Assembly: GCA_900314445.1 (NCBI GenBank)
Contig: OMVA01000087.1
Location: 1-41,153 of the forward strand
Direction: 5' to 3'
DNA length: 41,153 bases
Source of the DNA: an uncultured Lachnospiraceae bacterium
Lineage (GTDB): Bacteria > Bacillota > Clostridia > Lachnospirales > Lachnospiraceae
Positions 1-7,059 of this stretch are shown piece after piece. Under the pieces are notes generated by a model, which worked only from the letters and a program-made list of their open reading frames with translations, searched no databases and was not told where the DNA came from. Each line of letters starts with the position of its first letter. Within the stretch, counting starts at the first letter, position 1. The position numbers were made by a program, and so were the translations under genes.

Positions 1-4
1 ATTT

Positions 5-856
5 TTAGTATGGCACTTCCTCTGAAAGTGGGAGTTCCAAAAGTTCTGGATTCTCAATCAGCTTCTTCAGAAGTTTTAATGTCTTTGCATAATAGTAACC
101 GTCTGCAATTCTTTCGTCGATTGTCATGGAAAGCTGCAGTTCCTTCTTGGAATTGACCTTGCCATTGGAATCTACTGTGTTGATACGCTTTTTCTTACCG
201 ATTACAACAAAGATTGAATTCGTTCCCCAGTTCATCAGATGGTGATAACCAATATTCATTCCCAAAGAACCGAGATTTGTCAGAACCACGGAGCACTGAT
301 ATGGATCAGTTGCGATAATGGACTGTGGCATCCAGCCGTGTCGGTCCGCCCATCTTGCGATAGCGCCAATCAGGTGCTTGCCAGGTAACTTCTGGATGAA
401 GTTCATGCTCTCAGTAGACTCGTCAACGCTTGTCTTACAGAATTCTATTTGCTGGCTGATTTTCTTATGCATGGATTCCAGAGTGTCTGTGTCCTCTGCA
501 GGAATACGAGCTAGAGTCTCTTCGCCATCATCTGAAAAGGTTTTCTTTACAGTAAATGCAGCGGTGATGTCCTTTCTCTGATAAACATTTTTGTTAGCGA
601 TAAAGCGATTCATCTGGGGACGAAGACGAATGGTCTTCAGGCAGGCAGTAATTACCAGCTGGAAAATGTTGTACTTCACGTCAGGATTCTGGGCGTTCAG
701 CTTCTTGAGGTATTCCTCCGTCTTTTCCAGATTACAATGAATTGTCATGAATGCCTCGTTGTCGCACCTGTTTGGGTACATCAGAGGCATGATGTAGTGC
801 ATGGAATCCAGATCACGAATCAGGGTTCCATCTCTACGGTCTCCAAGTCTTCTCAT
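5..856 (-). CDS. CAT/E2-fold acyltransferase-like protein without lipoyl domain
   Basis: The 283-residue protein resembles the catalytic domain of 2-oxoacid dehydrogenase E2 / chloramphenicol acetyltransferase. Visible family features are the strand-rich middle with VVLTNLGSLGM (about residues 189-199) and a C-terminal DGYYYAKTLKLLKKLIENP stretch that matches the E2 end. There is no lipoyl or peripheral-subunit-binding domain. The catalytic HxxxDG of the fold reads ERIADG (residues 248-253), so the general-base His is replaced by Glu; the Asp-Gly is kept. It may therefore be a non-classical acyltransferase or a non-catalytic relative. The ATG is preceded by AGAAAGAAGG at good spacing. A strong terminator lies between it and the upstream PAP2 gene on the same strand, so it may be only partly co-transcribed with that gene and the PlsC-like gene. 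The substrate is unknown; the lipid role is inferred from neighbours. Confidence 0.75.
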   Translation of the reverse strand: MRRLGDRRDGTLIRDLDSMHYIMPLMYPNRCDNEAFMTIHCNLEKTEEYLKKLNAQNPDVKYNIFQLVITACLKTIRLRPQMNRFIANKNVYQRKDITAAFTVKKTFSDDGEETLARIPAEDTDTLESMHKKISQQIEFCKTSVDESTESMNFIQKLPGKHLIGAIARWADRHGWMPQSIIATDPYQCSVVLTNLGSLGMNIGYHHLMNWGTNSIFVVIGKKKRINTVDSNGKVNSKKELQLSMTIDERIADGYYYAKTLKLLKKLIENPELLELPLSEEVPY

Positions 857-955
857 AAAACCTTCTTTCTCTTGTGATATATGAAGCGGCGCTCATAACC
901 GGATTTCACATATCTAGTAGCTTCTTAAAAATATTGCCACTCAGTATTTTAACAT

Positions 956-1000
956 AAAAAACCTGCACAAAGTGCGAATATCATGCACTTTATACAGGTT
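956..1000 (-). terminator. Rho-independent terminator after the PAP2 gene
   Basis: Read on the minus strand, AACCTGTATAAAGTGC pairs with GCACTTTGTGCAGGTT (nearly perfect 16-bp arms, + strand 985-1000 and 960-975) and is followed by a run of T. It separates PAP2 from the downstream E2-like gene. Confidence 0.85.
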
Positions 1001-1036
1001 CTATTGATTTTATAATAAAATTATATACCCCAAAAT

Positions 1037-1747
1037 TTACTGACTGTTTCCAGTTTTTGCAAATGGAATTGGTGTTTTTCTAAATTTTGGTAACCAGTAG
1101 GATTTTCCAAAAGCCACAATTTCACCCACCAGACAAACCGGAAGGGCGCAAATGATATCCGCGAAGGAATGCTGCTTTACAAAGCAGACAGATGCGCAGA
1201 CACCAATGACGAAGAGGAAAACGAAAATTTTGAATCCGATTTTGGCATCTTTCTTTTTTAACCAGCCAGAAAGAACGGCTAATGAATAGGCAACATGCAT
1301 GGATGGAAAAACACCAGTTGGAGTATCGGCAGCATAAATTTTTGCCAGCAGCCAGGTGGCGACATTCTCACGAGGCATTATTTCTGGACGCAGGTGCTGT
1401 ACAGAAGGATAAAAGATATAGAAAAGGACACCAATCACCTGAACCGTGATGATAAATTTCTGGGTTCCAGAAAATGCAGGAATGTCATAAAGCAGAAAAT
1501 AGAGCAAAGTGCCGAAGACCAGAACATACCAGCCCACATAAAAGACAATGAACCATTCATTGAAGGGAATGATATCGTCCATGTGGGTATGAATCACGTG
1601 GCAGACGCTTTCTGGAATTAAATTTTCAGTTAGAAAATATGCAATAAAATAGGCAATCCAGCCAATGATGAGTAGTAAGTGTTTATACTCAGGGCTGGTG
1701 ATATTTGAAAGTCTGACTTTTCTATAATCAACAACTGGTTTCTTCAT
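1037..1747 (-). CDS. PAP2-superfamily membrane phosphatase / phosphotransferase
   Basis: This is a 236-residue integral membrane protein with about six hydrophobic segments. The PAP2 signatures are present: RP at 120-121 (the preceding Lys of the KX6RP motif is not obvious), FPSMHV with His151, and KQHSFAD with His193 and Asp197. The FPSMHV...KQH...D pattern is closest to the inositolphosphotransferase (Aur1-like) branch of the superfamily, so the substrate could be a phospholipid head group rather than simple phosphatidate. RBS GAGGG lies 7-8 nt before the ATG. It is 83 bp downstream of the PlsC-like gene on the same strand, which suggests a lipid-modifying unit. The C-terminal codons contain GCAAATGGAATTGG, a chance or real match to the dispersed intergenic motif of this window. 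Confidence 0.85.
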   Translation of the reverse strand: MKKPVVDYRKVRLSNITSPEYKHLLLIIGWIAYFIAYFLTENLIPESVCHVIHTHMDDIIPFNEWFIVFYVGWYVLVFGTLLYFLLYDIPAFSGTQKFIITVQVIGVLFYIFYPSVQHLRPEIMPRENVATWLLAKIYAADTPTGVFPSMHVAYSLAVLSGWLKKKDAKIGFKIFVFLFVIGVCASVCFVKQHSFADIICALPVCLVGEIVAFGKSYWLPKFRKTPIPFAKTGNSQ

Positions 1748-1808
1748 GATAGGTCCCTCTAAATAGTAATTCTAATGATATTTCACTCAGTACTGCCTAT
1801 GAGAATAT

Positions 1809-1824
1809 GCGCAACTCATTTGCA
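1809..1824 (-). repeat. Dispersed GCAAATG motif, copy between PlsC-like and PAP2 genes
   Basis: The + strand reads GCGCAACTCATTTGCA, i.e. GCAAATGAGTTGCGC on the minus strand, 7 nt beyond the stop of the PlsC-like gene. It belongs to the intergenic family described in the findings. Confidence 0.7.
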
Positions 1825-1830
1825 GGAAGG

Positions 1831-2616
1831 CTAGTTTGGACGAGCACTGCTTGGGTAATCTCTCTTCGGAATATTTGGATAAGGAACAACGGTGTGCAGG
1901 GGCAGGGCGTAAGCTATTTCTGAAATCTGATCCATGAGGTGATTGCAGATTCGCTCAGTTTCTTCCTTCTTATTTCGGTCTGGATCATAGTAGATAGGCT
2001 GGCCGAAAATGACTTTTTTCAGCTTTGGGCAGACGTACATAGGAACAAATGGCACGCTTTCCTTGGTCTGGCGGTAATACATCTTGGCCACATCCACAAA
2101 GCCACGCTGGAACTCGTGGACAATGTTGTTGTGCTCGTCGTAGCATTCCGGGAAGATAACCATGGAGGCACCATCCTGCATCTTTTCCACAGATTCCTTG
2201 AAGGTTTGCAGAACACGGCGATCCTTATAAACTCCCACCGTGTAAGCGTTTCCAAGAAGCTCCACAGAAAGAGGAGCGATAATGTGACTCAGAAGCTTAT
2301 AGAACCAGTGGGTCCACTTAGGCTTGCCGGACCAGAAGTCCTGAAAGGCGTAAGATGCGACTTCCTCTCTATGCAGCATTTCTGCAATGCACCAGGAGAA
2401 TCGGTACTTTGGAATGTAGAGTTCTGCGGCGATGGGACCCATCATATGGGAATGATTTCCTGCAATGATGCAAGGCCCATCCGGAAGATTTTCCACGCCA
2501 AGGGCTTCCAGCTTAGGGGTGAAAAACCAAACCCAGAATTTTACGAAACGATAGAAGGCGGAGCCTTTTCTATAGAATTTTTTACTAGTATCCTGAAATA
2601 CATAAGGTTTAATCAT
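1831..2616 (-). CDS. PlsC-like 1-acyl-glycerophosphate acyltransferase family protein
   Basis: The 261-residue protein has the PlsC layout: a short hydrophobic/aromatic N terminus, then GNHSHMMGP (residues 53-61) where the NHX4D motif is expected, and IFPECYDEH (154-162) at the position of the FPEG motif. The family transfers an acyl chain from acyl-ACP or acyl-CoA to a lysophospholipid at the membrane. Here the motif Asp is Gly60 (His55 kept), and the FPEG glycine is Cys158, so activity or acceptor choice may differ from true PlsC. RBS AGGAAAG precedes the ATG by about 11 nt. It is the first gene of the minus-strand lipid cluster PlsC-like, PAP2, E2-like. Confidence 0.8.
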   Translation of the reverse strand: MIKPYVFQDTSKKFYRKGSAFYRFVKFWVWFFTPKLEALGVENLPDGPCIIAGNHSHMMGPIAAELYIPKYRFSWCIAEMLHREEVASYAFQDFWSGKPKWTHWFYKLLSHIIAPLSVELLGNAYTVGVYKDRRVLQTFKESVEKMQDGASMVIFPECYDEHNNIVHEFQRGFVDVAKMYYRQTKESVPFVPMYVCPKLKKVIFGQPIYYDPDRNKKEETERICNHLMDQISEIAYALPLHTVVPYPNIPKRDYPSSARPN

Positions 2617-2707
2617 AGTGTTATTTCTTTCCTGATGATTTATTCACAACGTCCTTATTTTAACACAAGCCCGCTGGGTGGAGCAAAGAAATAGAGGTGG
2701 GCAAAAT

Positions 2708-2737
2708 TGATGAAGTGTGGTAAGACAATATATAGAA
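2708..2737 (+). promoter_or_regulatory. Possible promoter of the C69 dipeptidase gene
   Basis: TTGATG and TATAGA separated by 18 bp, followed by an A/T-rich leader and the RBS AAAAGGAG before the ATG. This is a consensus match only. Confidence 0.4.
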
Positions 2738-2786
2738 TTTAGCTTGTCTACAAGAGTTACGCTTTATATAGAAAAGGAGAAAAAAT

Positions 2787-4337
2787 ATGCCTTGTACAAC
2801 GATTTTAGTAGGAAGTAAAGCATCCTATAATGGTGCAACCATCATCGCTCGTAATGATGATTCTGGCGCTGGTAATTTTATGCCAAAGAAATGGGTGGTG
2901 GTAAATCCAGAAGAACAGCCAAAGACTTATGTTTCTGTGCTTTCTCATGTAAGAATTCCATTACCTGAGAATCCACTTCGCTACACAGCCATGCCAAATG
3001 CAGTTGCCGGAGAAGGAATCTGGGCTGCTGGCGGAATCAACGAAGCCAATGTTGGTATGACAGCCAGTGAGACCATTACAACAAATGAAAGAGTATTGGC
3101 TGCAGATCCTTTGGTGGAATACCAGCCTGCAGATAAGGAAAATGGTATTAAGGAAGTTCGTGGTGGAATTGGAGAGGAAGATCTGGTTTCCATTACTCTG
3201 CCTTACATTAAAACTGCCAGAGAAGGTGTCATACGTCTGGGTATGCTTCATGAAAAGTATGGAACCTATGAATCCAATGCCATTGCTTTTTCAGATGTGA
3301 ATGAAATCTGGTGGTTCGAATCCATTGGTGGTCATCATTGGATTGCCAAGCGCGTGCCAGACGACAGCGTGGTAATTATGCCAAACCAGCTGGGCATTGA
3401 TTACTTTGATCTGACAGATGCTTTAGGAGAAGGAGAGAACTATCTCTGTTCCAAGGATCTGGGTGAATTCCTTTTAGATAATCATCTGGCCCTGGAAATC
3501 GAAAATGAGGAAGATGAAGTGGGTGGTGCCTTTAATCCACGCCTAGCCTTTGGTAGCCATGACGATTCTGACCATGTTTACAACACACCACGTGCCTGGT
3601 TCATGGCTCGCTACTTAAATCCAAATTCCTATATATGGGATGGACCAGAGGCAGATTTCACACCAGAGTCTGACGACATTCCATGGGATTTGATTCCAGA
3701 ACGTAAGATTACGTCTGAGGATGTGAAGTACCTGCTTTCCAGCCATTATCAGGGAACCCCTTATGACCCATATGCAGGCTATGGCGACCACAGAGAAAAT
3801 GGAAAGTATCGTTCCATCGGCATTAACCGTACTGACTTTATGGGCATGATGGAAATCCGTCCAGATGCACCTGCAGAAACAGCCGGCATCGAATGGATTG
3901 CCTATGGCTCCAATGCCTTTAATACCATGGTTCCTTTCTTCGCCAACGTGCAGGACACACCTGCTTACTTTAAGAATACAAATGGCACAGTTTCCACAGA
4001 GTCCTTCTACTGGACCAGCCGCCTGATTGCAGTCCTGGCGGATAGCGGTTTCCCTAAGGCTCTCTTCTTCATCGAAGATTACCAGATGAAGGTACAGGCC
4101 AAGGGCCGTCAGATTATCAAGCGAGTTGAGAACGAAATCCTCTCTGCAAATGGACTTGGCAGGGATACAAAAGCTTCTGGCAAGAAACTGACAGCCAAGG
4201 CAATTCAGGAAAAACTGGCAGCTGCCAATGAAGAAATTGCAGCTATGGTAAAGAAGGAAGCAGAAAAGACACTGAAGAAAGTTCTGGATGAATCCAGCAA
4301 TAAAATGAGAAATCAGTATGCAAGATCTGATGTATAG
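2787..4337 (+). CDS. C69-family dipeptidase (PepD type)
   Basis: At 516 residues this is the usual size of the C69 dipeptidases, which are N-terminal-nucleophile hydrolases cleaving dipeptides, mostly in the cytoplasm. The protein begins MPCTTILVGSKAS and has Cys3 as the probable nucleophile exposed by N-terminal processing. The following NGATIIARNDDS stretch and the AWFMARYLNP / TDFMGMMEIRPDAP blocks are typical of the family. No signal peptide precedes the Cys, so a cytoplasmic location is expected. The C terminus is lysine-rich and helical. RBS AAAAGGAG lies before the ATG. It stands alone, convergent with metH; the 40-bp gap is almost filled by a 10-bp inverted repeat. Confidence 0.9.
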   Translation: MPCTTILVGSKASYNGATIIARNDDSGAGNFMPKKWVVVNPEEQPKTYVSVLSHVRIPLPENPLRYTAMPNAVAGEGIWAAGGINEANVGMTASETITTNERVLAADPLVEYQPADKENGIKEVRGGIGEEDLVSITLPYIKTAREGVIRLGMLHEKYGTYESNAIAFSDVNEIWWFESIGGHHWIAKRVPDDSVVIMPNQLGIDYFDLTDALGEGENYLCSKDLGEFLLDNHLALEIENEEDEVGGAFNPRLAFGSHDDSDHVYNTPRAWFMARYLNPNSYIWDGPEADFTPESDDIPWDLIPERKITSEDVKYLLSSHYQGTPYDPYAGYGDHRENGKYRSIGINRTDFMGMMEIRPDAPAETAGIEWIAYGSNAFNTMVPFFANVQDTPAYFKNTNGTVSTESFYWTSRLIAVLADSGFPKALFFIEDYQMKVQAKGRQIIKRVENEILSANGLGRDTKASGKKLTAKAIQEKLAAANEEIAAMVKKEAEKTLKKVLDESSNKMRNQYARSDV

Positions 4338-4384
4338 GGAGTAAATTTATTATTTGTATGTCCAGCTTACCAGCAATTTACTCC
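4338..4384. terminator. Inverted repeat between convergent dipeptidase and metH genes
   Basis: GGAGTAAATT (4338-4347) and AATTTACTCC (4375-4384) are perfect 10-bp arms around a 27-nt loop, directly after the dipeptidase stop and overlapping the metH stop. Neither side has a clear T run, so it may be a weak bidirectional terminator or mRNA end-protecting structure. Confidence 0.45.
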
Positions 4385-7047
4385 GCTAGCAGTCTGCCCA
4401 CCAGCTTTACACAGTCTGCAGCGTCCGTTGAATAACCGTCTGCACCGATTTCATCTGCAAAGCTTTCTGTAACAGCAGCGCCGCCGATAACAACCTTGGC
4501 TGTGCAGTTCTTTTCCCTGCAAAGTTCTACAACATCCTTCATGCGCATCATAGTTGTGGTCATAAGGGCAGAAAGTCCGATGATGGATGCTCCCTTTTCC
4601 AGAGCGGTATTCACGATGTCCTCGGCAGGTACATCCTTACCCAGGTCGATAACATTGTAGCCGTAGTTACGAAGCATAAGGGCTACCAGGTTCTTGCCGA
4701 TATCGTGTACGTCACCTTCAACTGTGGCAACAACGATGGTGGCCATATCCTTGGCATTTGGATCCTTTTCAATTTGTGGTTCAAGGAATGCAATGGCTTC
4801 CTTCATGGCATTGGCGGAAGCAATGAGCTGTGGCAGGAAGTATTTCTTCTGATCATAAAGCACACCAACTTCATTGATGGCAGGAATCAGATAGTCATTG
4901 ATGACTGCATCTGCCTTGGATCCCTTAGTGAGTTCATCCTTGGATAAATCAACAATGGAATCCTTATCACCCTGCATAACAGCTTTGTAAACAGGATTGC
5001 TCTTTACAGCATCTTCTCCACTTGCAGGAGAAGTGTTTGCAGCAGCGCTTACAGAGGCTGCGTTTCCAGTGGCATTTCCGGCACCAGCCACCACAGCACC
5101 AGCAGTAGCCCCATTTGCAGGACCGGCACCAGTAGAAATGGTAATCATGCCATTGTTGGCCGAAACATTAACATTGCCGCTGAGGGTAAGCCCCTCTGCA
5201 ATCTTTTTATTCAGAATATCGCTTTCCAGACTAGCCTTCTTCTTTTCTTCACTTTCAGTGAAGTATTGCATTCTCTTAATATATCTAAGGTCTGAATCAG
5301 GCTTTGCCAGCAACATGTCAGAAGCAAAGGCACAGTTCATAAGTAGGTCCTGGCTAGGATTTGCGATGGCCATGGTCAGACCGCTTGCGATGGACATAAC
5401 CAGGAAACTTACATTGATGTATGGACGGTTAGGCAGGCCAAATGAGATGTTGGAAAGTCCGCAGATTGTTGGAAGCTTCAGGTCATCATGGCAGTGCTTA
5501 AAGGTGGAGATGCAGGCCTTGGCAGCGCTCGCATCTGCGCCAATAGTGGCAACCAGACCGTCAACTACAATATCGTTATGATCCACACCCTGGTCATAAG
5601 CCATCTGGATGTGAGAATCTAAGATTTCATGCTTTTCTTCAATGGTCTTTGGAATTCCTTCATCCGAAACAGGAAGCAGGATGAACATGGCACCATACTT
5701 CTTTGCCAGAGGAATTAACTGCTCAAATTTTTCTGTTTCGCAGGAAATAGAATTGATGAGAGCACGACCAGGATATGCCTTCAGCGCGGCTTCGATAACT
5801 TCTGGGAAAGAAGAGTCGATGCAAAGAGGAAGGCTTGTTACAGCTGTAACCTCCTGAATAGACTTCAGCATCATTTCCTTTTCGTCAATACCATTTGTAC
5901 CCATATTGATATCCAGGATAGAAGCACCCATGGCTGTCTGGTCCTTTGCCATCTGGCGAACCAGGCTCATCTTGCCTTCCCTCAGTTCTGCCTGGAGTTT
6001 CTTCTTACCGGTTGGGTTGATTCTTTCACCAACCACCAGGAAATTTCCGTCTAAATCAATTTCCACAGAGGCGCGTTCAGAAGTAAGAACACGACGCTTT
6101 TCTGTGCGAACAGGAACAGGTTTGCGGTTGCGAGCCACATCAGCCAGAGCTTTGATGTGTTCCGGAGTTGTTCCACAACAACCACCTACAATAGAAGCAC
6201 CAGCTTCCATCAGCTTAATCATGTCTTCTGCAAAAACATCTGCGCCCAATCTGTATACAGTCTTTCCACCCATGAGGATTGGAAGACCAGCATTTGGCTT
6301 TGCAAGAATTGGAACGTTGGCATAGTCGAACATAGTCTTTACGATATCAAGCATATCGTCAGGGCCAGTTGAACAGTTAAGACCCAGGCCATCCACGCCC
6401 AGAGAAGATAGGACAGTGGCAGCAACTTCAGGTGGTGTGCCATAGAGTGTACGGTGGTCTCTTTCAAAAGTAAGAGAAGCCAGGATTGGAAAATCTGTCA
6501 CTTCACGAATGGCGAAGATGGCAGCACGAGTTTCCTGGAGACTCATCATTGTTTCAATGACGAAAAGATCCACGCCGGCGTCCATCAGAATCTTTGCCTG
6601 TTCTGTGTAAACATCAATGAGCTCCTCAAAAGTCAGGTCACCCATAGGGTAGAGTTGCTGGCCAGTCATGGTAATATCACCGGCAACAAGAAGAGGCTGG
6701 TTGGCAAATGGGTTTGTCTGGCCTGCTTCAGTAGCTTCCTTTTTTGCTTCAGCAATTGCCTGCTTGGAAAGCTGAACCAGCTGTGTGTTGAGTTCCACAA
6801 TCTGGTCTGCCAGCATATATTCTGCCAGCTTAATTCTGTTACCACCAAAGGTTGGCGCATAGAGAATATTGGTTCCTGCTTTCAGGAAATCTTTCTGTAA
6901 TTCAATGATGGCACGTGGGTTTTCTGTAATCCACTTTTCTGGACAAACGCCGGTAGGCATGCCTGCCTTCTGCAGGTTTGTGCCTGTGGCACCATCTAAA
7001 ATAACAATCTGTTCCGAACAAAACTTTTTAAATTCTTCGCGTGTCAT
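4378..7047 (-). CDS. metH: Core B12-dependent methionine synthase lacking the reactivation domain
   Basis: It transfers the methyl group of methyltetrahydrofolate to homocysteine through a corrinoid. The 889 residues hold, in order: homocysteine-binding barrel (about 1-310) with zinc ligands Cys225, Cys290 and Cys291 (GLNCSTG, GGCCGTTPEH); pterin-binding barrel (about 335-585, starting LVVGERINPTGKK); a low-complexity Ala/Gly/Asn/Ser linker (about 623-680); the helical cap (about 685-750); and the B12 domain with GDVHDIGKN, His781 being the cobalt ligand. The protein ends with the B12 domain, so the SAM-dependent activation domain of E. coli-type MetH (about 1,220 residues in total) is absent. 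The missing function is probably supplied by the gene just upstream, 12 bp away. RBS AAGGAG lies 5 nt before the ATG. Confidence 0.93.
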   Translation of the reverse strand: MTREEFKKFCSEQIVILDGATGTNLQKAGMPTGVCPEKWITENPRAIIELQKDFLKAGTNILYAPTFGGNRIKLAEYMLADQIVELNTQLVQLSKQAIAEAKKEATEAGQTNPFANQPLLVAGDITMTGQQLYPMGDLTFEELIDVYTEQAKILMDAGVDLFVIETMMSLQETRAAIFAIREVTDFPILASLTFERDHRTLYGTPPEVAATVLSSLGVDGLGLNCSTGPDDMLDIVKTMFDYANVPILAKPNAGLPILMGGKTVYRLGADVFAEDMIKLMEAGASIVGGCCGTTPEHIKALADVARNRKPVPVRTEKRRVLTSERASVEIDLDGNFLVVGERINPTGKKKLQAELREGKMSLVRQMAKDQTAMGASILDINMGTNGIDEKEMMLKSIQEVTAVTSLPLCIDSSFPEVIEAALKAYPGRALINSISCETEKFEQLIPLAKKYGAMFILLPVSDEGIPKTIEEKHEILDSHIQMAYDQGVDHNDIVVDGLVATIGADASAAKACISTFKHCHDDLKLPTICGLSNISFGLPNRPYINVSFLVMSIASGLTMAIANPSQDLLMNCAFASDMLLAKPDSDLRYIKRMQYFTESEEKKKASLESDILNKKIAEGLTLSGNVNVSANNGMITISTGAGPANGATAGAVVAGAGNATGNAASVSAAANTSPASGEDAVKSNPVYKAVMQGDKDSIVDLSKDELTKGSKADAVINDYLIPAINEVGVLYDQKKYFLPQLIASANAMKEAIAFLEPQIEKDPNAKDMATIVVATVEGDVHDIGKNLVALMLRNYGYNVIDLGKDVPAEDIVNTALEKGASIIGLSALMTTTMMRMKDVVELCREKNCTAKVVIGGAAVTESFADEIGADGYSTDAADCVKLVGRLLAE

Positions 7048-7059
7048 GTTAACTCCTTC

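Noticed and set aside
1939..2694. Long open frame of 251 codons opposite the PlsC-like gene
   Set aside because: It is fully antisense to a gene with clear family motifs, has no RBS, and its translation resembles nothing known.
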